Source: Nitrosospira multiformis (GTDB taxonomy: Bacteria > Pseudomonadota > Gammaproteobacteria > Burkholderiales > Nitrosomonadaceae). Taken from it: a stretch of 64,000 bases of DNA. How positions within the stretch are numbered: position 1 is the stretch's first letter; each line of letters begins with the position of its first letter. A program made the position numbers and the translations under genes. The notes below the pieces were generated by a model. It saw nothing but the letters and a program-made list of their open reading frames with translations. It did not search any database and had not been told where the DNA came from. Location of the stretch: contig NZ_FNKY01000001.1 of NCBI RefSeq assembly GCF_900103165.1, forward strand, positions 496,001-560,000, in the 5' to 3' direction. Below are positions 48,846 through 62,779 of this stretch, one piece after another.

Positions 48846-50219
48846 TTAGCCCCGGAGAATATGTAATAAGGTATTGAAGTCCCGGTTAATCGATGGATCG
48901 GAAGCCCGCAACTCGGCAATTTTGCGATAACCGTGCAGTACCGTCGTATGGTCTCTGCCTCCAAAAGCTTCACCGATATCAGGCAAACTCAGAGGGGTGA
49001 GTTCTTTGGATATGGCCATTGCCATCTGCCGGGGTCTTGCGACGATGCGCGAACGTTTTTTGGAATACATTTCGGCAACCTTGATTTTATAGTAGTCCGC
49101 CACGGTTTTTTGGATATTTTCAATGGAAATCTGGCGATTTTGCACGGCCAGCAAATCCTTTAGCGCTTCCCGCGCCAACTCCAGCGATAACGAATGGCCC
49201 GTGAAGCGCGAATAGGCGAGTACCCGTTTTAGCGCACCCTCCAGTTCACGCACGTTGGATCGAATATGCTTGGCTATGAAAAAAGCGACATTTTCATCCA
49301 GGACAATTTTTTCCATCAATGCTTTTTTAAGTAGGATGGCAACGCGCATTTCCAGTTCCGGTGGTTCAACCGCTACGGTCAAGCCCCAGCCAAAACGGGA
49401 AATTAACCGTTCTTCCATGCCGGAGATTTCCTTCGGGTAAGAATCGCAGGTGATAATGACTTGTTTATGCGCTTCGATCAGCGCGTTAAAGGCATAAAAA
49501 AATTCTTCCTGCGTCCGGTTCTTGCCGCCAAAAAACTGGATATCGTCTATCAGTAGGAGATCCAGGGAGTGATAGTACCGCTTGAAATCATCGAACGCTT
49601 TATGTTGGTAAGCCCTTACTACGTCTGAAACGTATTGTTCTGCGTGGATGTATCTCACCTTGGCGGTGCTGTTGTGCTCCAGCACGGAATTGCCGATTGC
49701 TTGAATCAGATGGGTTTTTCCCAAGCCCACGCCACCGTAGATAAAAAAGGGGTTGTATGCGACACCGGGACGCTCGGCTACCTGGATAGCGCCTGCACGA
49801 GCCAGCTGATTGGCTTTTCCGGTGACAAAACTGTTGAAAGTGAAAGATGGATTGAGGCGGCTTGGATTTTTTTCCTTCGAGGTTTTCGGGGTTAAACGCA
49901 CGGGCGCGCTAATAGCAGCCGGGATTGGCGTCACTGCGGCATTATTCACCGCTGAAGCGGTTTCTTTCGTGGAATCCTGGTTAGCGAGTGTTAATTGAAA
50001 ATGTATGCTGCGCGAAAAATGCTTTTCAGCCATTTCTTCGATACGCGATAGAAAATGGTCTTTGACCCATTGCTTGACAAACCGGTTGGGAGCAACGAGG
50101 ATCGGTTCATCGGCACTATGCGACAAGTCCAGGTGAAGAGGTTTGATCCAGGTATTGAATTGCTGGGCACTCAGTTCTTTTTCAAAATATCCGAGACAGG
50201 AAAGCCAAAAATTTTGCAT
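48846..50219 (-). CDS. dnaA: Chromosomal replication initiator DnaA
   Basis: 457 codons. DnaA binds DnaA boxes at oriC and opens the duplex. The AAA+ domain has Walker [16 protein letters not shown] (about residue 167) and [10 protein letters not shown]; domain IV carries the DNA-binding signature [19 protein letters not shown]. The N-terminal domain I is conserved, with a short Ala/Pro/Ser-rich linker. It is transcribed away from rpmH, as in most bacteria. Confidence 0.99.
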   Translation of the reverse strand: MQNFWLSCLGYFEKELSAQQFNTWIKPLHLDLSHSADEPILVAPNRFVKQWVKDHFLSRIEEMAEKHFSRSIHFQLTLANQDSTKETASAVNNAAVTPIPAAISAPVRLTPKTSKEKNPSRLNPSFTFNSFVTGKANQLARAGAIQVAERPGVAYNPFFIYGGVGLGKTHLIQAIGNSVLEHNSTAKVRYIHAEQYVSDVVRAYQHKAFDDFKRYYHSLDLLLIDDIQFFGGKNRTQEEFFYAFNALIEAHKQVIITCDSYPKEISGMEERLISRFGWGLTVAVEPPELEMRVAILLKKALMEKIVLDENVAFFIAKHIRSNVRELEGALKRVLAYSRFTGHSLSLELAREALKDLLAVQNRQISIENIQKTVADYYKIKVAEMYSKKRSRIVARPRQMAMAISKELTPLSLPDIGEAFGGRDHTTVLHGYRKIAELRASDPSINRDFNTLLHILRG

Positions 50220-50308
50220 TGCCGATATGATCTAAAAATGCGTAAGCGGGGAAAAAGCGGAATTCGGAAGCAGCATTGAGTACCCTATTCTAGACGCTTC
50301 CTACCCAG

Positions 50309-50317
50309 TTATCCACA
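50309..50317 (+). promoter_or_regulatory. DnaA box
   Basis: A perfect TTATCCACA in the dnaA-rpmH gap, about 90 bp upstream of the dnaA start. It could serve dnaA autoregulation or be part of a bipartite origin. Confidence 0.85.
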
Positions 50318-50337
50318 GGGCCGGGAAAAAATATAGG

Positions 50338-50367
50338 TTGACACCACCCGCCGTAAAGAGTTGTAAT
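50338..50367 (+). promoter_or_regulatory. Sigma-70 promoter of rpmH-rnpA
   Basis: TTGACA (50,338-50,343) and TGTAAT (50,362-50,367), separated by 18 bases, about 40 bp upstream of the rpmH start. The perfect -35 box fits the high expression of ribosomal protein genes. Confidence 0.8.
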
Positions 50368-50408
50368 GCGGGGTTTTATTTACCAGTCTCAAGGGAAAAG
50401 GGAAAACA

Positions 50409-50543
50409 ATGAAACGTACTTACCAGCCTTCCGTGACGCGGAGAAAGCGGACACATGGCTTTCGGGTTCGCATGAAAACCACGGGTGGCGCAGCTGTTAT
50501 CCGGGCGCGTCGAGCCAAGGGGCGTGTCCGTTTGGGGGTATAG
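50409..50543 (+). CDS. rpmH: 50S ribosomal protein L34
   Basis: 44 codons. The product starts [20 protein letters not shown] and continues with [19 protein letters not shown], the universally conserved L34 sequence. It is the first gene of the rightward rpmH-rnpA-yidD-yidC-mnmE group. Confidence 0.98.
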   Translation: MKRTYQPSVTRRKRTHGFRVRMKTTGGAAVIRARRAKGRVRLGV

Positions 50544-50928
50544 ATTTAGCCAAGCGCGAGAATCCGTTATTGAGGAGTCGACTATTCGCTTTCCGAAAAG
50601 TCACCGGTTGCGCCAGGCGGATGAATTCTCGTCGGTACTCCGGTTCAGATGTTCAGCCAACGGCGAATTTCTTCAGGTTTTTGCTAAGCCCAATAATCTT
50701 GTACATTTAAGATTGGGATTGATAATCGCCGGCAAGGTCGAGCGGCTGGCGGTAAACCGCAATCGGGCAAAACGTCTGTTACGGGAGATATTTCGCGCAC
50801 GGCAGCAGGAATTAGCGGGGTTGGATCTAGTGGTACGTTTGCGTTGCCGCGTGCCCCAAAGCAGCATTGTGCGAATGGCAAGAGAAGCGGAAATGCTAAT
50901 GATTCAATTACAGCGATGTCGCGGATAA
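50524..50928 (+). CDS. rnpA: Ribonuclease P protein component (start uncertain)
   Basis: Given here from the GTG at 50,524, inside the end of rpmH (134 residues). RnpA is the protein subunit of RNase P. The conserved core is clear: [39 protein letters not shown] and [17 protein letters not shown]. Homology begins at IRFPKSHRL, 20 residues in, where there is no ATG, GTG or TTG; an ATT at 50,584 stands seven bases after a GAGGAG. An earlier GTG (50,485) is also in frame. Confidence 0.93.
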   Translation: MSVWGYRFSQARESVIEESTIRFPKSHRLRQADEFSSVLRFRCSANGEFLQVFAKPNNLVHLRLGLIIAGKVERLAVNRNRAKRLLREIFRARQQELAGLDLVVRLRCRVPQSSIVRMAREAEMLMIQLQRCRG

Positions 50929-51125
50929 TTATTGGTTTTATCAAGCTCTATCAATATTGCCTGAGTCCGTTTCTCGGGCCATCGTGCCGGTTCAGCCCAT
51001 CTTGTTCGCACTATGCGTGTGAGGCGCTGGCAAGGCATGGACTGCTGCGCGGGATGCGCCTCAGTGTAGGGAGAATATTGCGTTGCAATCCTTGGGGCGG
51101 CGGCGGCTATGACCCGGTTCCATAG
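50916..51125 (+). CDS. yidD: Membrane protein insertion efficiency factor YidD
   Basis: 69 codons from the ATG at 50,916, overlapping the rnpA end by 13 bases. The family core [34 protein letters not shown] and [14 protein letters not shown] is intact. YidD is a small inner-membrane-associated protein that aids insertion of membrane proteins with YidC, encoded next. Confidence 0.97.
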   Translation: MSRIIIGFIKLYQYCLSPFLGPSCRFSPSCSHYACEALARHGLLRGMRLSVGRILRCNPWGGGGYDPVP

Positions 51126-51195
51126 GAATTGATCCGACCTGAATTATTTCCGGTACGGTTTATGCGTATCATAAAAAATAAAATTGCGAAGCAAG

Positions 51196-52905
51196 ATGGA
51201 CACACAAAAATTTGTACTTTTCCTGATTTTCTCAACATCCATGTTGTTCCTCTGGGACGCATGGCAGAAAGAACAGAACCCGCCTCCTCCAGCAGCGGTT
51301 ACGGCGCAAGGACCGGGAGGGGAGTCATCTGTCCGCCGTCAGGAAGATACTCCGGTTCCGGGAGAAAAACTTGTTTCGACACAGCCCGGCAAGAGCGAAC
51401 CCTCTGCGGAGAGCGCCGATTCGGTGAAAATTTCCGGCAAACTGGAGTCGGGAGAAAAAATTGTAGTCAAGACCGACCTGGTAGTAGCGGAAATCAATAC
51501 CGCCGGAGGGGATTTACGTCAACTCGAGCTATTGGATCATCCGGATAAAGAAGACAAGAATAAGCCTTTTGCATTGTTGCAAAGCCAATATGACCACGTT
51601 TATGTGGCCCAATCAGGACTGATTGGGGAGGGTCTGCCCAGCCACAAGACGCGTTATACGACTGAGTCACACGCCTATGAGTTGGCGGGAGGCCAGGATA
51701 AAATCGAAGTGCGACTCGTGGCGCCGGAGGCGGACGGAGTGCGGGTAACCAAGATTTATACCTTTCATCGCGGCAGCTATCTTATCGATGTGAGCTTTGA
51801 AGTTACCAATCAGGGGACAGCGGCAATTCAGCCGTTCTCGTACTTTCAAATGCTGCGCGACAGCAAACCCCCCGTTGGCTCGGTTTTCATGATCCCGACC
51901 TACACCGGTGCGGCGCTTTACACCGAAGAGGAGAAATTCAAAAAGATTGAATTTTCGGCGCTGGACAAGGGTAACGCAAGCTACCCGAAAAACGCCGATA
52001 ATGGCTGGATAGCAATGCTCCAGCACTATTTTCTCACCGCGTGGCTGCCAACAGACAAATCACAGCGCGAATATTATGCGAAGCGCCTGGGCGAAAATGA
52101 ATATACCGCTGGGGTAATTGTGCCGGTGGGGCAGATTGAACCAGGGAATACAGCAACGGTTACCGTACCCCTTTATGCGGGTCCCGAGGAACAGAGCAAA
52201 CTCGCGGCGGTTGCACCGGGGCTGGATCTCACAGTGGATTATGGCTGGTTGACCGTGATTGGGGCGCCGCTTTTCTGGTTGCTGTCGTTTTATCATTCCT
52301 GGACAGGAAACTGGGGAGTCGCGATTATTCTTTTGACCATGTCGGTCAAGTTGGCGTTCTTTCCCCTGTCGGCGGCAGGTTATCGATCGATGGCGAAGTT
52401 GCGGGTTGTGACACCCAAATTGCAGCGCTTGCGCGAACAGCACGGTGCCGACCGCCAGCGTATGCACCAGGCGATGATGGATTTTTACAAGACGGAAAAA
52501 ATCAACCCGATGGGAGGCTGTTTGCCCATTGTGGTTCAGATTCCGGTATTTATCTCGCTTTACTGGGTATTGCTTGCCAGTGTAGAGTTGCGTTATGCAC
52601 CGTTTGCGCTGTGGATAGAAGATATGTCTTCGCCTGATCCCTATTATGTGCTACCCGTCATCATGGGAATTTCGATGTTTGTCCAATCAAAACTCAGTCC
52701 ACCGGCGACGGATCCGATTCAAGCCAAGGTGATGCAGATCATGCCCCTTGCTTTCAGTGTTTTCTTTTTCTTCTTCCCTGCCGGCCTGGTGCTGTACTCG
52801 TTGGTGAATAACATCCTTTCCATTACGCAGCAATGGCAAATCACGCGCATGATCGAACGTGCGGCGGCTAAATCCTCCAACACGCCAGCACTCAAGAAGA
52901 AGTGA
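51196..52905 (+). CDS. yidC: Membrane protein insertase YidC
   Basis: 569 codons from the ATG at 51,196 (MDTQKFVLFL is the family start). An N-terminal membrane anchor is followed by the large periplasmic domain (about residues 60-350) and five C-terminal helices. These include the conserved GGCLPIVVQIPVFISLYWVL segment and a final KSSNTPALKKK tail. YidC inserts and folds inner-membrane proteins, among them respiratory subunits and probably Amo subunits. Confidence 0.98.
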   Translation: MDTQKFVLFLIFSTSMLFLWDAWQKEQNPPPPAAVTAQGPGGESSVRRQEDTPVPGEKLVSTQPGKSEPSAESADSVKISGKLESGEKIVVKTDLVVAEINTAGGDLRQLELLDHPDKEDKNKPFALLQSQYDHVYVAQSGLIGEGLPSHKTRYTTESHAYELAGGQDKIEVRLVAPEADGVRVTKIYTFHRGSYLIDVSFEVTNQGTAAIQPFSYFQMLRDSKPPVGSVFMIPTYTGAALYTEEEKFKKIEFSALDKGNASYPKNADNGWIAMLQHYFLTAWLPTDKSQREYYAKRLGENEYTAGVIVPVGQIEPGNTATVTVPLYAGPEEQSKLAAVAPGLDLTVDYGWLTVIGAPLFWLLSFYHSWTGNWGVAIILLTMSVKLAFFPLSAAGYRSMAKLRVVTPKLQRLREQHGADRQRMHQAMMDFYKTEKINPMGGCLPIVVQIPVFISLYWVLLASVELRYAPFALWIEDMSSPDPYYVLPVIMGISMFVQSKLSPPATDPIQAKVMQIMPLAFSVFFFFFPAGLVLYSLVNNILSITQQWQITRMIERAAAKSSNTPALKKK

Positions 52906-52996
52906 TTCGGCTGGAAATACAGTAATTCGCCTGACGGCGAAAGGCCAATCTGGATACTTGCGAGTGACTGATCTCTTCTCGGTGCAATTTGCCTGA

Positions 52997-54352
52997 ATGG
53001 GGAGTACGGACCTCATTGCGGCCATCGCCACGCCCCCCGGACGGGGCGGCATCGGTGTGGTGCGGGTTTCCGGTAAGAACCTGTCATCCCTGGCAGTAAG
53101 GCTTATCGGGCATATCCCGAAGCCGCGCCATGCCAGCCTCAGCAGATTTCTGGATGAAGATGGGTCGGTCATAGATCAAGGCATTGCGCTTTATTTTCCG
53201 GCTCCACATTCCTATACGGGTGAAGATGTCCTGGAGTTGCAGGGTCACGGCGGCCCGGCGGTCATGAATTTATTACTGTCCCGTTGTCTGTCCGCAGGCG
53301 CCCGGCTGGCACAGCCGGGGGAGTTTACCTTGCGTGCGTTTCTTAACGGCAAGCTGGATCTTGCCCAGGCAGAAAGCGTCGCCGACGTTATAGATGCCAG
53401 CACCAGCGAGGCTGCGCGCTGCGCTATGCGCTCGCTGCAGGGGGAGTTTTCCACGGTTATACATAGCTTGGTGCAAGCGCTTACCGATTTGCGCATGCTG
53501 GTGGAGGCGACCCTGGATTTTCCGGAAGAAGAAACGACTGTTCTGAAACAGGCGAACGTTTGCGGCAGGTTGGAAGCGATGCAATCGCGATTGGAAGATG
53601 TGCTTACCTCAGCCAAGCAGGGCAGTCTGTTGCGTGAAGGCGTGAGCGTGGTTCTGGTTGGACAGCCCAATGTCGGCAAATCCAGTTTGATGAATCAGTT
53701 AGCGGGGGAAGAAACGGCGATTGTCACTGAAATCCCGGGCACCACTCGCGATGCTATTCGCGAAATGGTGGAAATAGAGGGGGTTCCGTTTTATCTGACC
53801 GATACCGCGGGATTGCGGGAAACAGATGACCCAGTCGAGAAGATAGGCATCGCTCGTGCGCGTTCAGTGATAGAAAAAGCGGATCTGGCATTGTTGCTGA
53901 TCGACTGCCGGTTGGGAACCGTATCTGACGATCGGGCGATAGTTGACAGTCTTCCGGCTGAATTACCGGTGATCCACGTATATAACAAAATAGATTTGCT
54001 GGACGGGATTCCACAGATCAGCGATGGTGAAGACGGATCGCTGATCTACCTTTCGGCTAAAACAGGTGCCGGGATCGATCTGCTTCGCCGGAAACTGCTG
54101 GAGATGGCCGGTTGGCAGCCGCATTCGGAGGCGGAAGGCATATTCATGGCGCGCCACCGCCATATGGAGGCGTTGACAGAAGCCGGCGAATATCTGCGGA
54201 ATGCAACGGAGTTGGCCAGACAAGAGACGCAACTGGATTTGCTGGCCGAAGAGCTGCGGGCCGCCCAGCGAAGGTTGTCGTCTATCACCGGCGAATTCAG
54301 CGCCGATGACTTATTGGGTCAAATATTTTCCCGTTTTTGTATTGGTAAATAG
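52997..54352 (+). CDS. mnmE: tRNA modification GTPase MnmE
   Basis: 451 codons. With MnmG it makes the 5-carboxymethylaminomethyl group on wobble U34. The N-terminal folate-binding domain ([20 protein letters not shown]) precedes the G domain, with [12 protein letters not shown] near residue 222, the TTRD switch in [18 protein letters not shown] and NKIDLL. The C-terminus FCIGK carries the catalytic Cys. Confidence 0.98.
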   Translation: MGSTDLIAAIATPPGRGGIGVVRVSGKNLSSLAVRLIGHIPKPRHASLSRFLDEDGSVIDQGIALYFPAPHSYTGEDVLELQGHGGPAVMNLLLSRCLSAGARLAQPGEFTLRAFLNGKLDLAQAESVADVIDASTSEAARCAMRSLQGEFSTVIHSLVQALTDLRMLVEATLDFPEEETTVLKQANVCGRLEAMQSRLEDVLTSAKQGSLLREGVSVVLVGQPNVGKSSLMNQLAGEETAIVTEIPGTTRDAIREMVEIEGVPFYLTDTAGLRETDDPVEKIGIARARSVIEKADLALLLIDCRLGTVSDDRAIVDSLPAELPVIHVYNKIDLLDGIPQISDGEDGSLIYLSAKTGAGIDLLRRKLLEMAGWQPHSEAEGIFMARHRHMEALTEAGEYLRNATELARQETQLDLLAEELRAAQRRLSSITGEFSADDLLGQIFSRFCIGK

Positions 54353-54456
54353 ATTCAGCCTGGTTGTTTTAGGGTATCCGGGTCGTATGCCTTTGAACTT
54401 GCCCTCCCCCGCAGAGCTCTTCCCGGCTGTATTTTGATGTTGTACATTCACCGCAT

Positions 54457-54472
54457 TGTTTCACGTGAAACA
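54457..54472. promoter_or_regulatory. parS site, right copy
   Basis: TGTTTCACGTGAAACA, a perfect 16-bp parS palindrome, in the mnmE-mnmG gap. It is the preferred ParB loading sequence across bacteria and lies about 3.7 kb from parB. With the site at 47.43 kb it flanks the origin. Confidence 0.95.
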
Positions 54473-54629
54473 TTCCGCATCCATCGCGCCGGATAATGGG
54501 CGATGCGATCGGTGTTTTTCTAGTATGGTGGAAGTACGCGCCCTTACACAACCTTTCGTTTTGCCGTAGAATGCTTTAGTGCTTTTTCCCATGCGTCGCC
54601 CATCCGGTGGTAAGCGCAACGAGGCTCAA

Positions 54630-56540
54630 ATGATTTTTTCCGAGGATTTTGATGTAATCGTGGTTGGCGGCGGCCATGCCGGCACCGAGGCGGCGCTTGC
54701 GGCCGCGCGCATAGGGCAAAAAACGCTGCTGCTTTCGCATAATATCGAAACACTGGGGCAGATGTCATGCAATCCTTCCATTGGAGGCATTGGTAAAGGA
54801 CATCTCGTAAAGGAAGTAGACGCATTGGGTGGCGCAATGGCCGCGGCTGCCGACGAGGCTGGCATCCAGTTTCGTATCCTTAATTCAAGCAAGGGGCCGG
54901 CAGTACGCGCAACGCGTGTCCAGGCTGATCGCGTCCTTTATCGCCAGGCGATTCGGCGGCGCCTGGAAAATCAGCCTAACCTTTGGCTGTTTCAGCAGGC
55001 TGTGGATGACCTTACGCTTGAGGGTGACCGGATTACGGGAGTGGTTACCCAGTTAGGAATAAAATTTTCCGCGAGAGCGGTAGTACTTACCGCTGGCACG
55101 TTTCTCGGCGGATTGGCGCACGTCGGATCATCCAGTTTTCAGGCGGGCAGAGCTGGCGATCCGCCATCCATCAGTCTCGCTATGCGCCTGCGCGAGATGA
55201 AGCTCCCAGCCGGACGACTAAAGACCGGCACCCCTCCGCGCATAGACGGACGCACCATCGATTATTCGGTAATGACCGAACAACTCAGCGATACTCCGGC
55301 GCCGGTTTTTTCTTTTATGGGCAGCGCCGCTCAGCATCCCCGCCAATTGCCGTGCTGGATCACGCATACGAATAGCCGCACGCATGACATTATTCGTGGC
55401 GGCCTGGATCGTTCGCCGCTATTTACAGGTGTTATCGAAGGTGTCGGGCCGCGTTATTGCCCTTCCATCGAGGATAAGGTGGTACGGTTTTCCGCCAAGG
55501 AATCACATCAAATCTTTCTGGAACCGGAAGGACTCAGTACCCATGAGATATATCCTAACGGGATCTCAACAAGTCTGCCATTCGATCTGCAGATCGAACT
55601 GGTGCGATCCATCAAGGGGATGGAAAAAGCCCATATCACGCGCCCTGGATACGCTATCGAATATGATTATTTTGATCCGCGCGGCTTGAAAGGCTCGCTT
55701 GAAACTAAAATGATCGAAGGACTGTTTTTCGCCGGACAAATCAATGGCACCACCGGTTATGAAGAGGCCGCGGCGCAGGGGTTGCTGGCGGGCATCAATG
55801 CGGCGCTCAAAACACTGGATCGGGATGCGTGGTGTCCCCGGCGTGACGAAGCTTATCTGGGTGTTCTGGTGGATGACCTCATCACTCGTGGCGTCACTGA
55901 ACCTTATCGCATGTTCACCAGTCGCGCGGAATACCGGTTGCAACTGCGTGAAGACAATGCGGATTTGCGCCTGACGGAAATCGGACGCAGGCTCGGTGTA
56001 GTGGACGACGCACGCTGGTCCGCATTCGAAACCAAACGAGAAGCCATTGTTCGCGAGCAAGACAGATTGAAAGCCATTTGGCTGAGCCCGAAAACGAATT
56101 CAAGCGCACCGTCAGAAGCAGATGTGCTGCGAGTGCTGGGGAAAACGATTGAGCGTGATTATTCGCTGAGTGAGCTGTTACGCCGTCCCGGGGTGTCCTA
56201 TGCGAGCCTCATGAGTTTGCCGGGTGTGGGCGATGCTGTCGCTGACCCGCTGGTGGCGGAGCAGGTTGAAATCCAGGCCAGATATCACGGTTATATTGCC
56301 CGTCAGAAGGATGAAGTCGCGCGCAATGCGCATTATGAAGAAATTCGTTTGCCGCAAGATCTTGATTATGCCACTGTACGCGGCCTTTCCAGCGAGGCAC
56401 AACAAAAATTGAATCAACATAAGCCGGAAACCGCGGGACAGGCTGCGCGAATTTCCGGTATAACACCCGCGACGATTTCGTTACTGCTGGTACATGTGAA
56501 GCGTGGGTTTTCCAGCCAGAATAAAAAGAAAAGCGCGTGA
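54630..56540 (+). CDS. mnmG: tRNA uridine 5-carboxymethylaminomethyl modification enzyme MnmG
   Basis: 636 codons from the ATG at 54,630, with GAGG upstream; an in-frame start 51 bases earlier is less conserved. It is the FAD-dependent partner of Mnm[21 protein letters not shown] at the N-terminus binds [35 protein letters not shown] and [16 protein letters not shown] are family signatures. Confidence 0.98.
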   Translation: MIFSEDFDVIVVGGGHAGTEAALAAARIGQKTLLLSHNIETLGQMSCNPSIGGIGKGHLVKEVDALGGAMAAAADEAGIQFRILNSSKGPAVRATRVQADRVLYRQAIRRRLENQPNLWLFQQAVDDLTLEGDRITGVVTQLGIKFSARAVVLTAGTFLGGLAHVGSSSFQAGRAGDPPSISLAMRLREMKLPAGRLKTGTPPRIDGRTIDYSVMTEQLSDTPAPVFSFMGSAAQHPRQLPCWITHTNSRTHDIIRGGLDRSPLFTGVIEGVGPRYCPSIEDKVVRFSAKESHQIFLEPEGLSTHEIYPNGISTSLPFDLQIELVRSIKGMEKAHITRPGYAIEYDYFDPRGLKGSLETKMIEGLFFAGQINGTTGYEEAAAQGLLAGINAALKTLDRDAWCPRRDEAYLGVLVDDLITRGVTEPYRMFTSRAEYRLQLREDNADLRLTEIGRRLGVVDDARWSAFETKREAIVREQDRLKAIWLSPKTNSSAPSEADVLRVLGKTIERDYSLSELLRRPGVSYASLMSLPGVGDAVADPLVAEQVEIQARYHGYIARQKDEVARNAHYEEIRLPQDLDYATVRGLSSEAQQKLNQHKPETAGQAARISGITPATISLLLVHVKRGFSSQNKKKSA

Positions 56541-57166
56541 ATCTTGCCACGCAGCTCGCTGATGGACTTGCAGCGTTGGGAGTGTCGCTTCCGGACGAAA
56601 CCCAAGCCCGTTTATTGCAATACCTTGCGTTAATCAGGAAGTGGAACCGGGTACATAATCTGACGGCAATGCGTGAGCCCGAAATGATATTGATTCGTCA
56701 TTTGTTTGACAGCCTTGCGATCCTGCCGCACATTGCCGGATCGCGTATCGTGGATGTCGGCAGTGGCGCCGGTTTGCCGGGCATTCCCCTGGCTTTGGTG
56801 CGCCCTGAATGGCAGGTGGTATTGCTTGAAAGCAATCATAAAAAAGCTGTATTTCTACAACAGGCGCGTATTGAATTGAAGTTGAACAACGTCGAAATAG
56901 TCGCCGAACGGGTCGAAAATTTTCGCTCGGCAAGCGGATTCGACACGGTCATTTCACGCGCTTTTTCGGACTTGGCGGACTTTGTCAAACTGGCAGGGCA
57001 TCTGGCCATCGAAGGTGGAGGCAGGCTCGCTGCCATGAAAGGCGTTTATCCGCACGAGGAGTTGGCGCAATTGCCGCCACCGTTTGTTATTGAAAATGTA
57101 TTCCCGGTTGTGGTTCCCGGACTCGAAGCAAAGCGGCATCTGGTCATGATTAAGCCCGGGGTATAA
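56537..57166 (+). CDS. rsmG: 16S rRNA (guanine527-N7)-methyltransferase
   Basis: 209 codons from a GTG overlapping the mnmG stop (GTGA). It methylates G527 of 16S rRNA with S-adenosylmethionine. The SAM loop [16 protein letters not shown] lies near residue 72, and the [20 protein letters not shown] motif precedes it. The mnmG-rsmG-parA-parB order is conserved in Proteobacteria. Confidence 0.97.
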   Translation: MNLATQLADGLAALGVSLPDETQARLLQYLALIRKWNRVHNLTAMREPEMILIRHLFDSLAILPHIAGSRIVDVGSGAGLPGIPLALVRPEWQVVLLESNHKKAVFLQQARIELKLNNVEIVAERVENFRSASGFDTVISRAFSDLADFVKLAGHLAIEGGGRLAAMKGVYPHEELAQLPPPFVIENVFPVVVPGLEAKRHLVMIKPGV

Positions 57167-57340
57167 ATGTATTTCCGGCAATATCCGAATATCGCAAGGC
57201 GCATATCGCAGTGAGCGCTCACTTTCACATAATCTGTTTCGCGGGGCTGTTATCATGTCGATGCTATCACAGCCGGGTACTGTTTCGAGGCTGCTTAAAG
57301 AGCAGTCTGTGTCATTATTTGATCACCTGGGAGTAGCGCG

Positions 57341-58123
57341 GTGGTGAAGATTCTAGCGATAACCAATCAAAAAGGCGGGGTGGGAAAAACCACCACCAGC
57401 GTTAATCTGGCTGCGAGCCTCGCGGCGGCAAAGCGGCGTGTATTGTTGATTGATCTGGATCCGCAGGGTAACGCTACCATGGGAAGCGGTGTGGATAAAC
57501 GTACTTTGCAACACACGGTTTATCAAGTTTTGCTGGGTAGCCAACGTACCGCAGACGTGCGCGTGGTTGCCACCAGCGGCAAATACGATCTGATTCCCGC
57601 CAATCGTGATCTGGCCGGTGCTGAAATCGAGATGGTGAATCTGCTCCAGCGGGAAACGCGCTTAAAAGAAGCGTTGCGGGAGGTGGAAGGCGAATATGAT
57701 TTTATCCTCATCGATTGTCCGCCGGCACTCAACCTGCTTACGCTCAACGGGCTGTGCGCAGCCCATGCGGTAATGATTCCGATGCAATGCGAATACTACG
57801 CGCTGGAGGGTCTGAGTGATCTGGTCAATACCATAAAAAAAGTGCGCGCCAACTTGAATCCGGTGCTGGAGATCGAAGGATTGCTGCGTACCATGTTTGA
57901 CCCGCGCAACATACTGGCGCAACAGGTATCGGAACAATTACAGCAGCATTTTGGCGATAAGGTTTACCGCACCGTGATTCCACGTAACGTGCGGTTGGCC
58001 GAAGCCCCGAGCTTTGGCATACCGGCGCTATATCACGACAAGTTATCGAAAGGTACACAAGCCTATCTGGCGCTGGCGGGGGAAATGCTTAGCAGAGATT
58101 CGACCAACGCGGCGCCTGTCTGA
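57341..58123 (+). CDS. parA: Chromosome partitioning ATPase ParA
   Basis: 260 codons from GTG (a second GTG follows directly). The deviant Walker A motif NQKGGVGKTTTSVNLAASLA starts at residue 8, with LLIDLDPQGNATMGSG and ILIDCPPALNLLTLNGL after it. ParA forms dynamic gradients on the nucleoid that move ParB-parS complexes. It is followed by parB after 47 bp. Confidence 0.98.
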   Translation: MVKILAITNQKGGVGKTTTSVNLAASLAAAKRRVLLIDLDPQGNATMGSGVDKRTLQHTVYQVLLGSQRTADVRVVATSGKYDLIPANRDLAGAEIEMVNLLQRETRLKEALREVEGEYDFILIDCPPALNLLTLNGLCAAHAVMIPMQCEYYALEGLSDLVNTIKKVRANLNPVLEIEGLLRTMFDPRNILAQQVSEQLQQHFGDKVYRTVIPRNVRLAEAPSFGIPALYHDKLSKGTQAYLALAGEMLSRDSTNAAPV

Positions 58124-58170
58124 CAGATGGAAACCAGCGGAATAGACGACATGCAGCGAGGCGGGAGATT

Positions 58171-59010
58171 ATGAAATTGAAGGGATTGGGAAGAGGATTG
58201 GATGCGCTCCTAGCGGGGAACGACGATGGCGCCAAGATCGGAGAGTCGCTGCGGAATTTGAAAATAGCGCAGCTGCAACCTGGCAAGTATCAGCCGCGTA
58301 CCCACATGGATCAGGAATCTTTGGCCGAGCTGGCCGAATCCATTAAAGCGCAGGGTGTGATGCAGCCGGTGCTGGTGCGGCCTGTTTCTCCCGAAGGTTA
58401 CGAAATCATAGCCGGAGAGCGGCGCTGGCGGGCAGCGCAAATCGCCGGGCTTTTGGAAGTCCCCGCACTGATCCGCGAAGTGCCGGATGAAGCCGCGCTG
58501 GCCATGTCGCTGATCGAGAATATTCAGCGCGAGAATCTAAACCCATTGGAAGAAGCGATGGGTATCCAGCGGCTCATCAAGGAATTCGGCATGACGCACC
58601 AGGCCGCCAGCCAGGCGCTGGGCAGTTCACGCAGTGCTGTTTCCAATCTTCTGCGACTGCTTAACCTGCCTCCCCCTGTACAGGAATTATTAATGCGGGG
58701 AAAAATCGATATGGGCCATGGACGCGCGCTACTCGCTCTTCCTCCAGCCAAGCAAATACAAACCGCAAATCTCGTGGTACACAAACAGCTTTCAGTACGC
58801 GAGACTGAAAAGCTGGTGCATCGGATGGAACGTCCGGTAGTAAAGCCGCAACATCCCAAACACGACCGGGATTTACTGCGCTTGCAGGAAAATATATCGG
58901 CCAAACTGGGTACGCAAGTGGTCATAAACCCGGGGAAAAAAGGCACCGGAAAAGTGATAATTCAGTACAGTAGCCTGGAACAATTAGATGGAATATTGTC
59001 CCGCTGGTGA
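58171..59010 (+). CDS. parB: Chromosome partitioning protein ParB
   Basis: 279 codons. MKLKGLGRGLDALLAG is the usual ParA-contacting N-terminus. QPVLVRPVSPEGYEIIAGER and RWRAAQIAGL form the CTP-binding GERRxR region, and HQAASQALGSSRSAVSNLLR is the helix-turn-helix. ParB loads at the two parS sites of this window and slides to neighbouring DNA. Confidence 0.98.
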   Translation: MKLKGLGRGLDALLAGNDDGAKIGESLRNLKIAQLQPGKYQPRTHMDQESLAELAESIKAQGVMQPVLVRPVSPEGYEIIAGERRWRAAQIAGLLEVPALIREVPDEAALAMSLIENIQRENLNPLEEAMGIQRLIKEFGMTHQAASQALGSSRSAVSNLLRLLNLPPPVQELLMRGKIDMGHGRALLALPPAKQIQTANLVVHKQLSVRETEKLVHRMERPVVKPQHPKHDRDLLRLQENISAKLGTQVVINPGKKGTGKVIIQYSSLEQLDGILSRW

Positions 59011-62615
<3,605 letters not shown>

Positions 62616-62629
62616 GCAACCAAAGCATG

Positions 62630-62678
62630 ACACCGGTCCGCCGCCGTCGCCAGACGGAAGGGTGGATCGGTGTTTTTT
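62630..62678 (+). terminator. Terminator after amoB
   Basis: ACACCGGTCC (62,630-62,639) pairs with GGATCGGTGT (62,664-62,673) and is followed by TTTTTT. An inner CCGTC/GACGG pair adds stability. It lies between amoB and amoE and would reduce transcription into the two downstream genes. Confidence 0.85.
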
Positions 62679-62779
62679 AATGTGCCAGTGAAATGAAACC
62701 ACCCAACCTTCGCATCGGCGTGGTCGGGGGACGAAAGAAAAAGTGAATCATCGTCATATCCAAACGGGAGGACCTGCTC

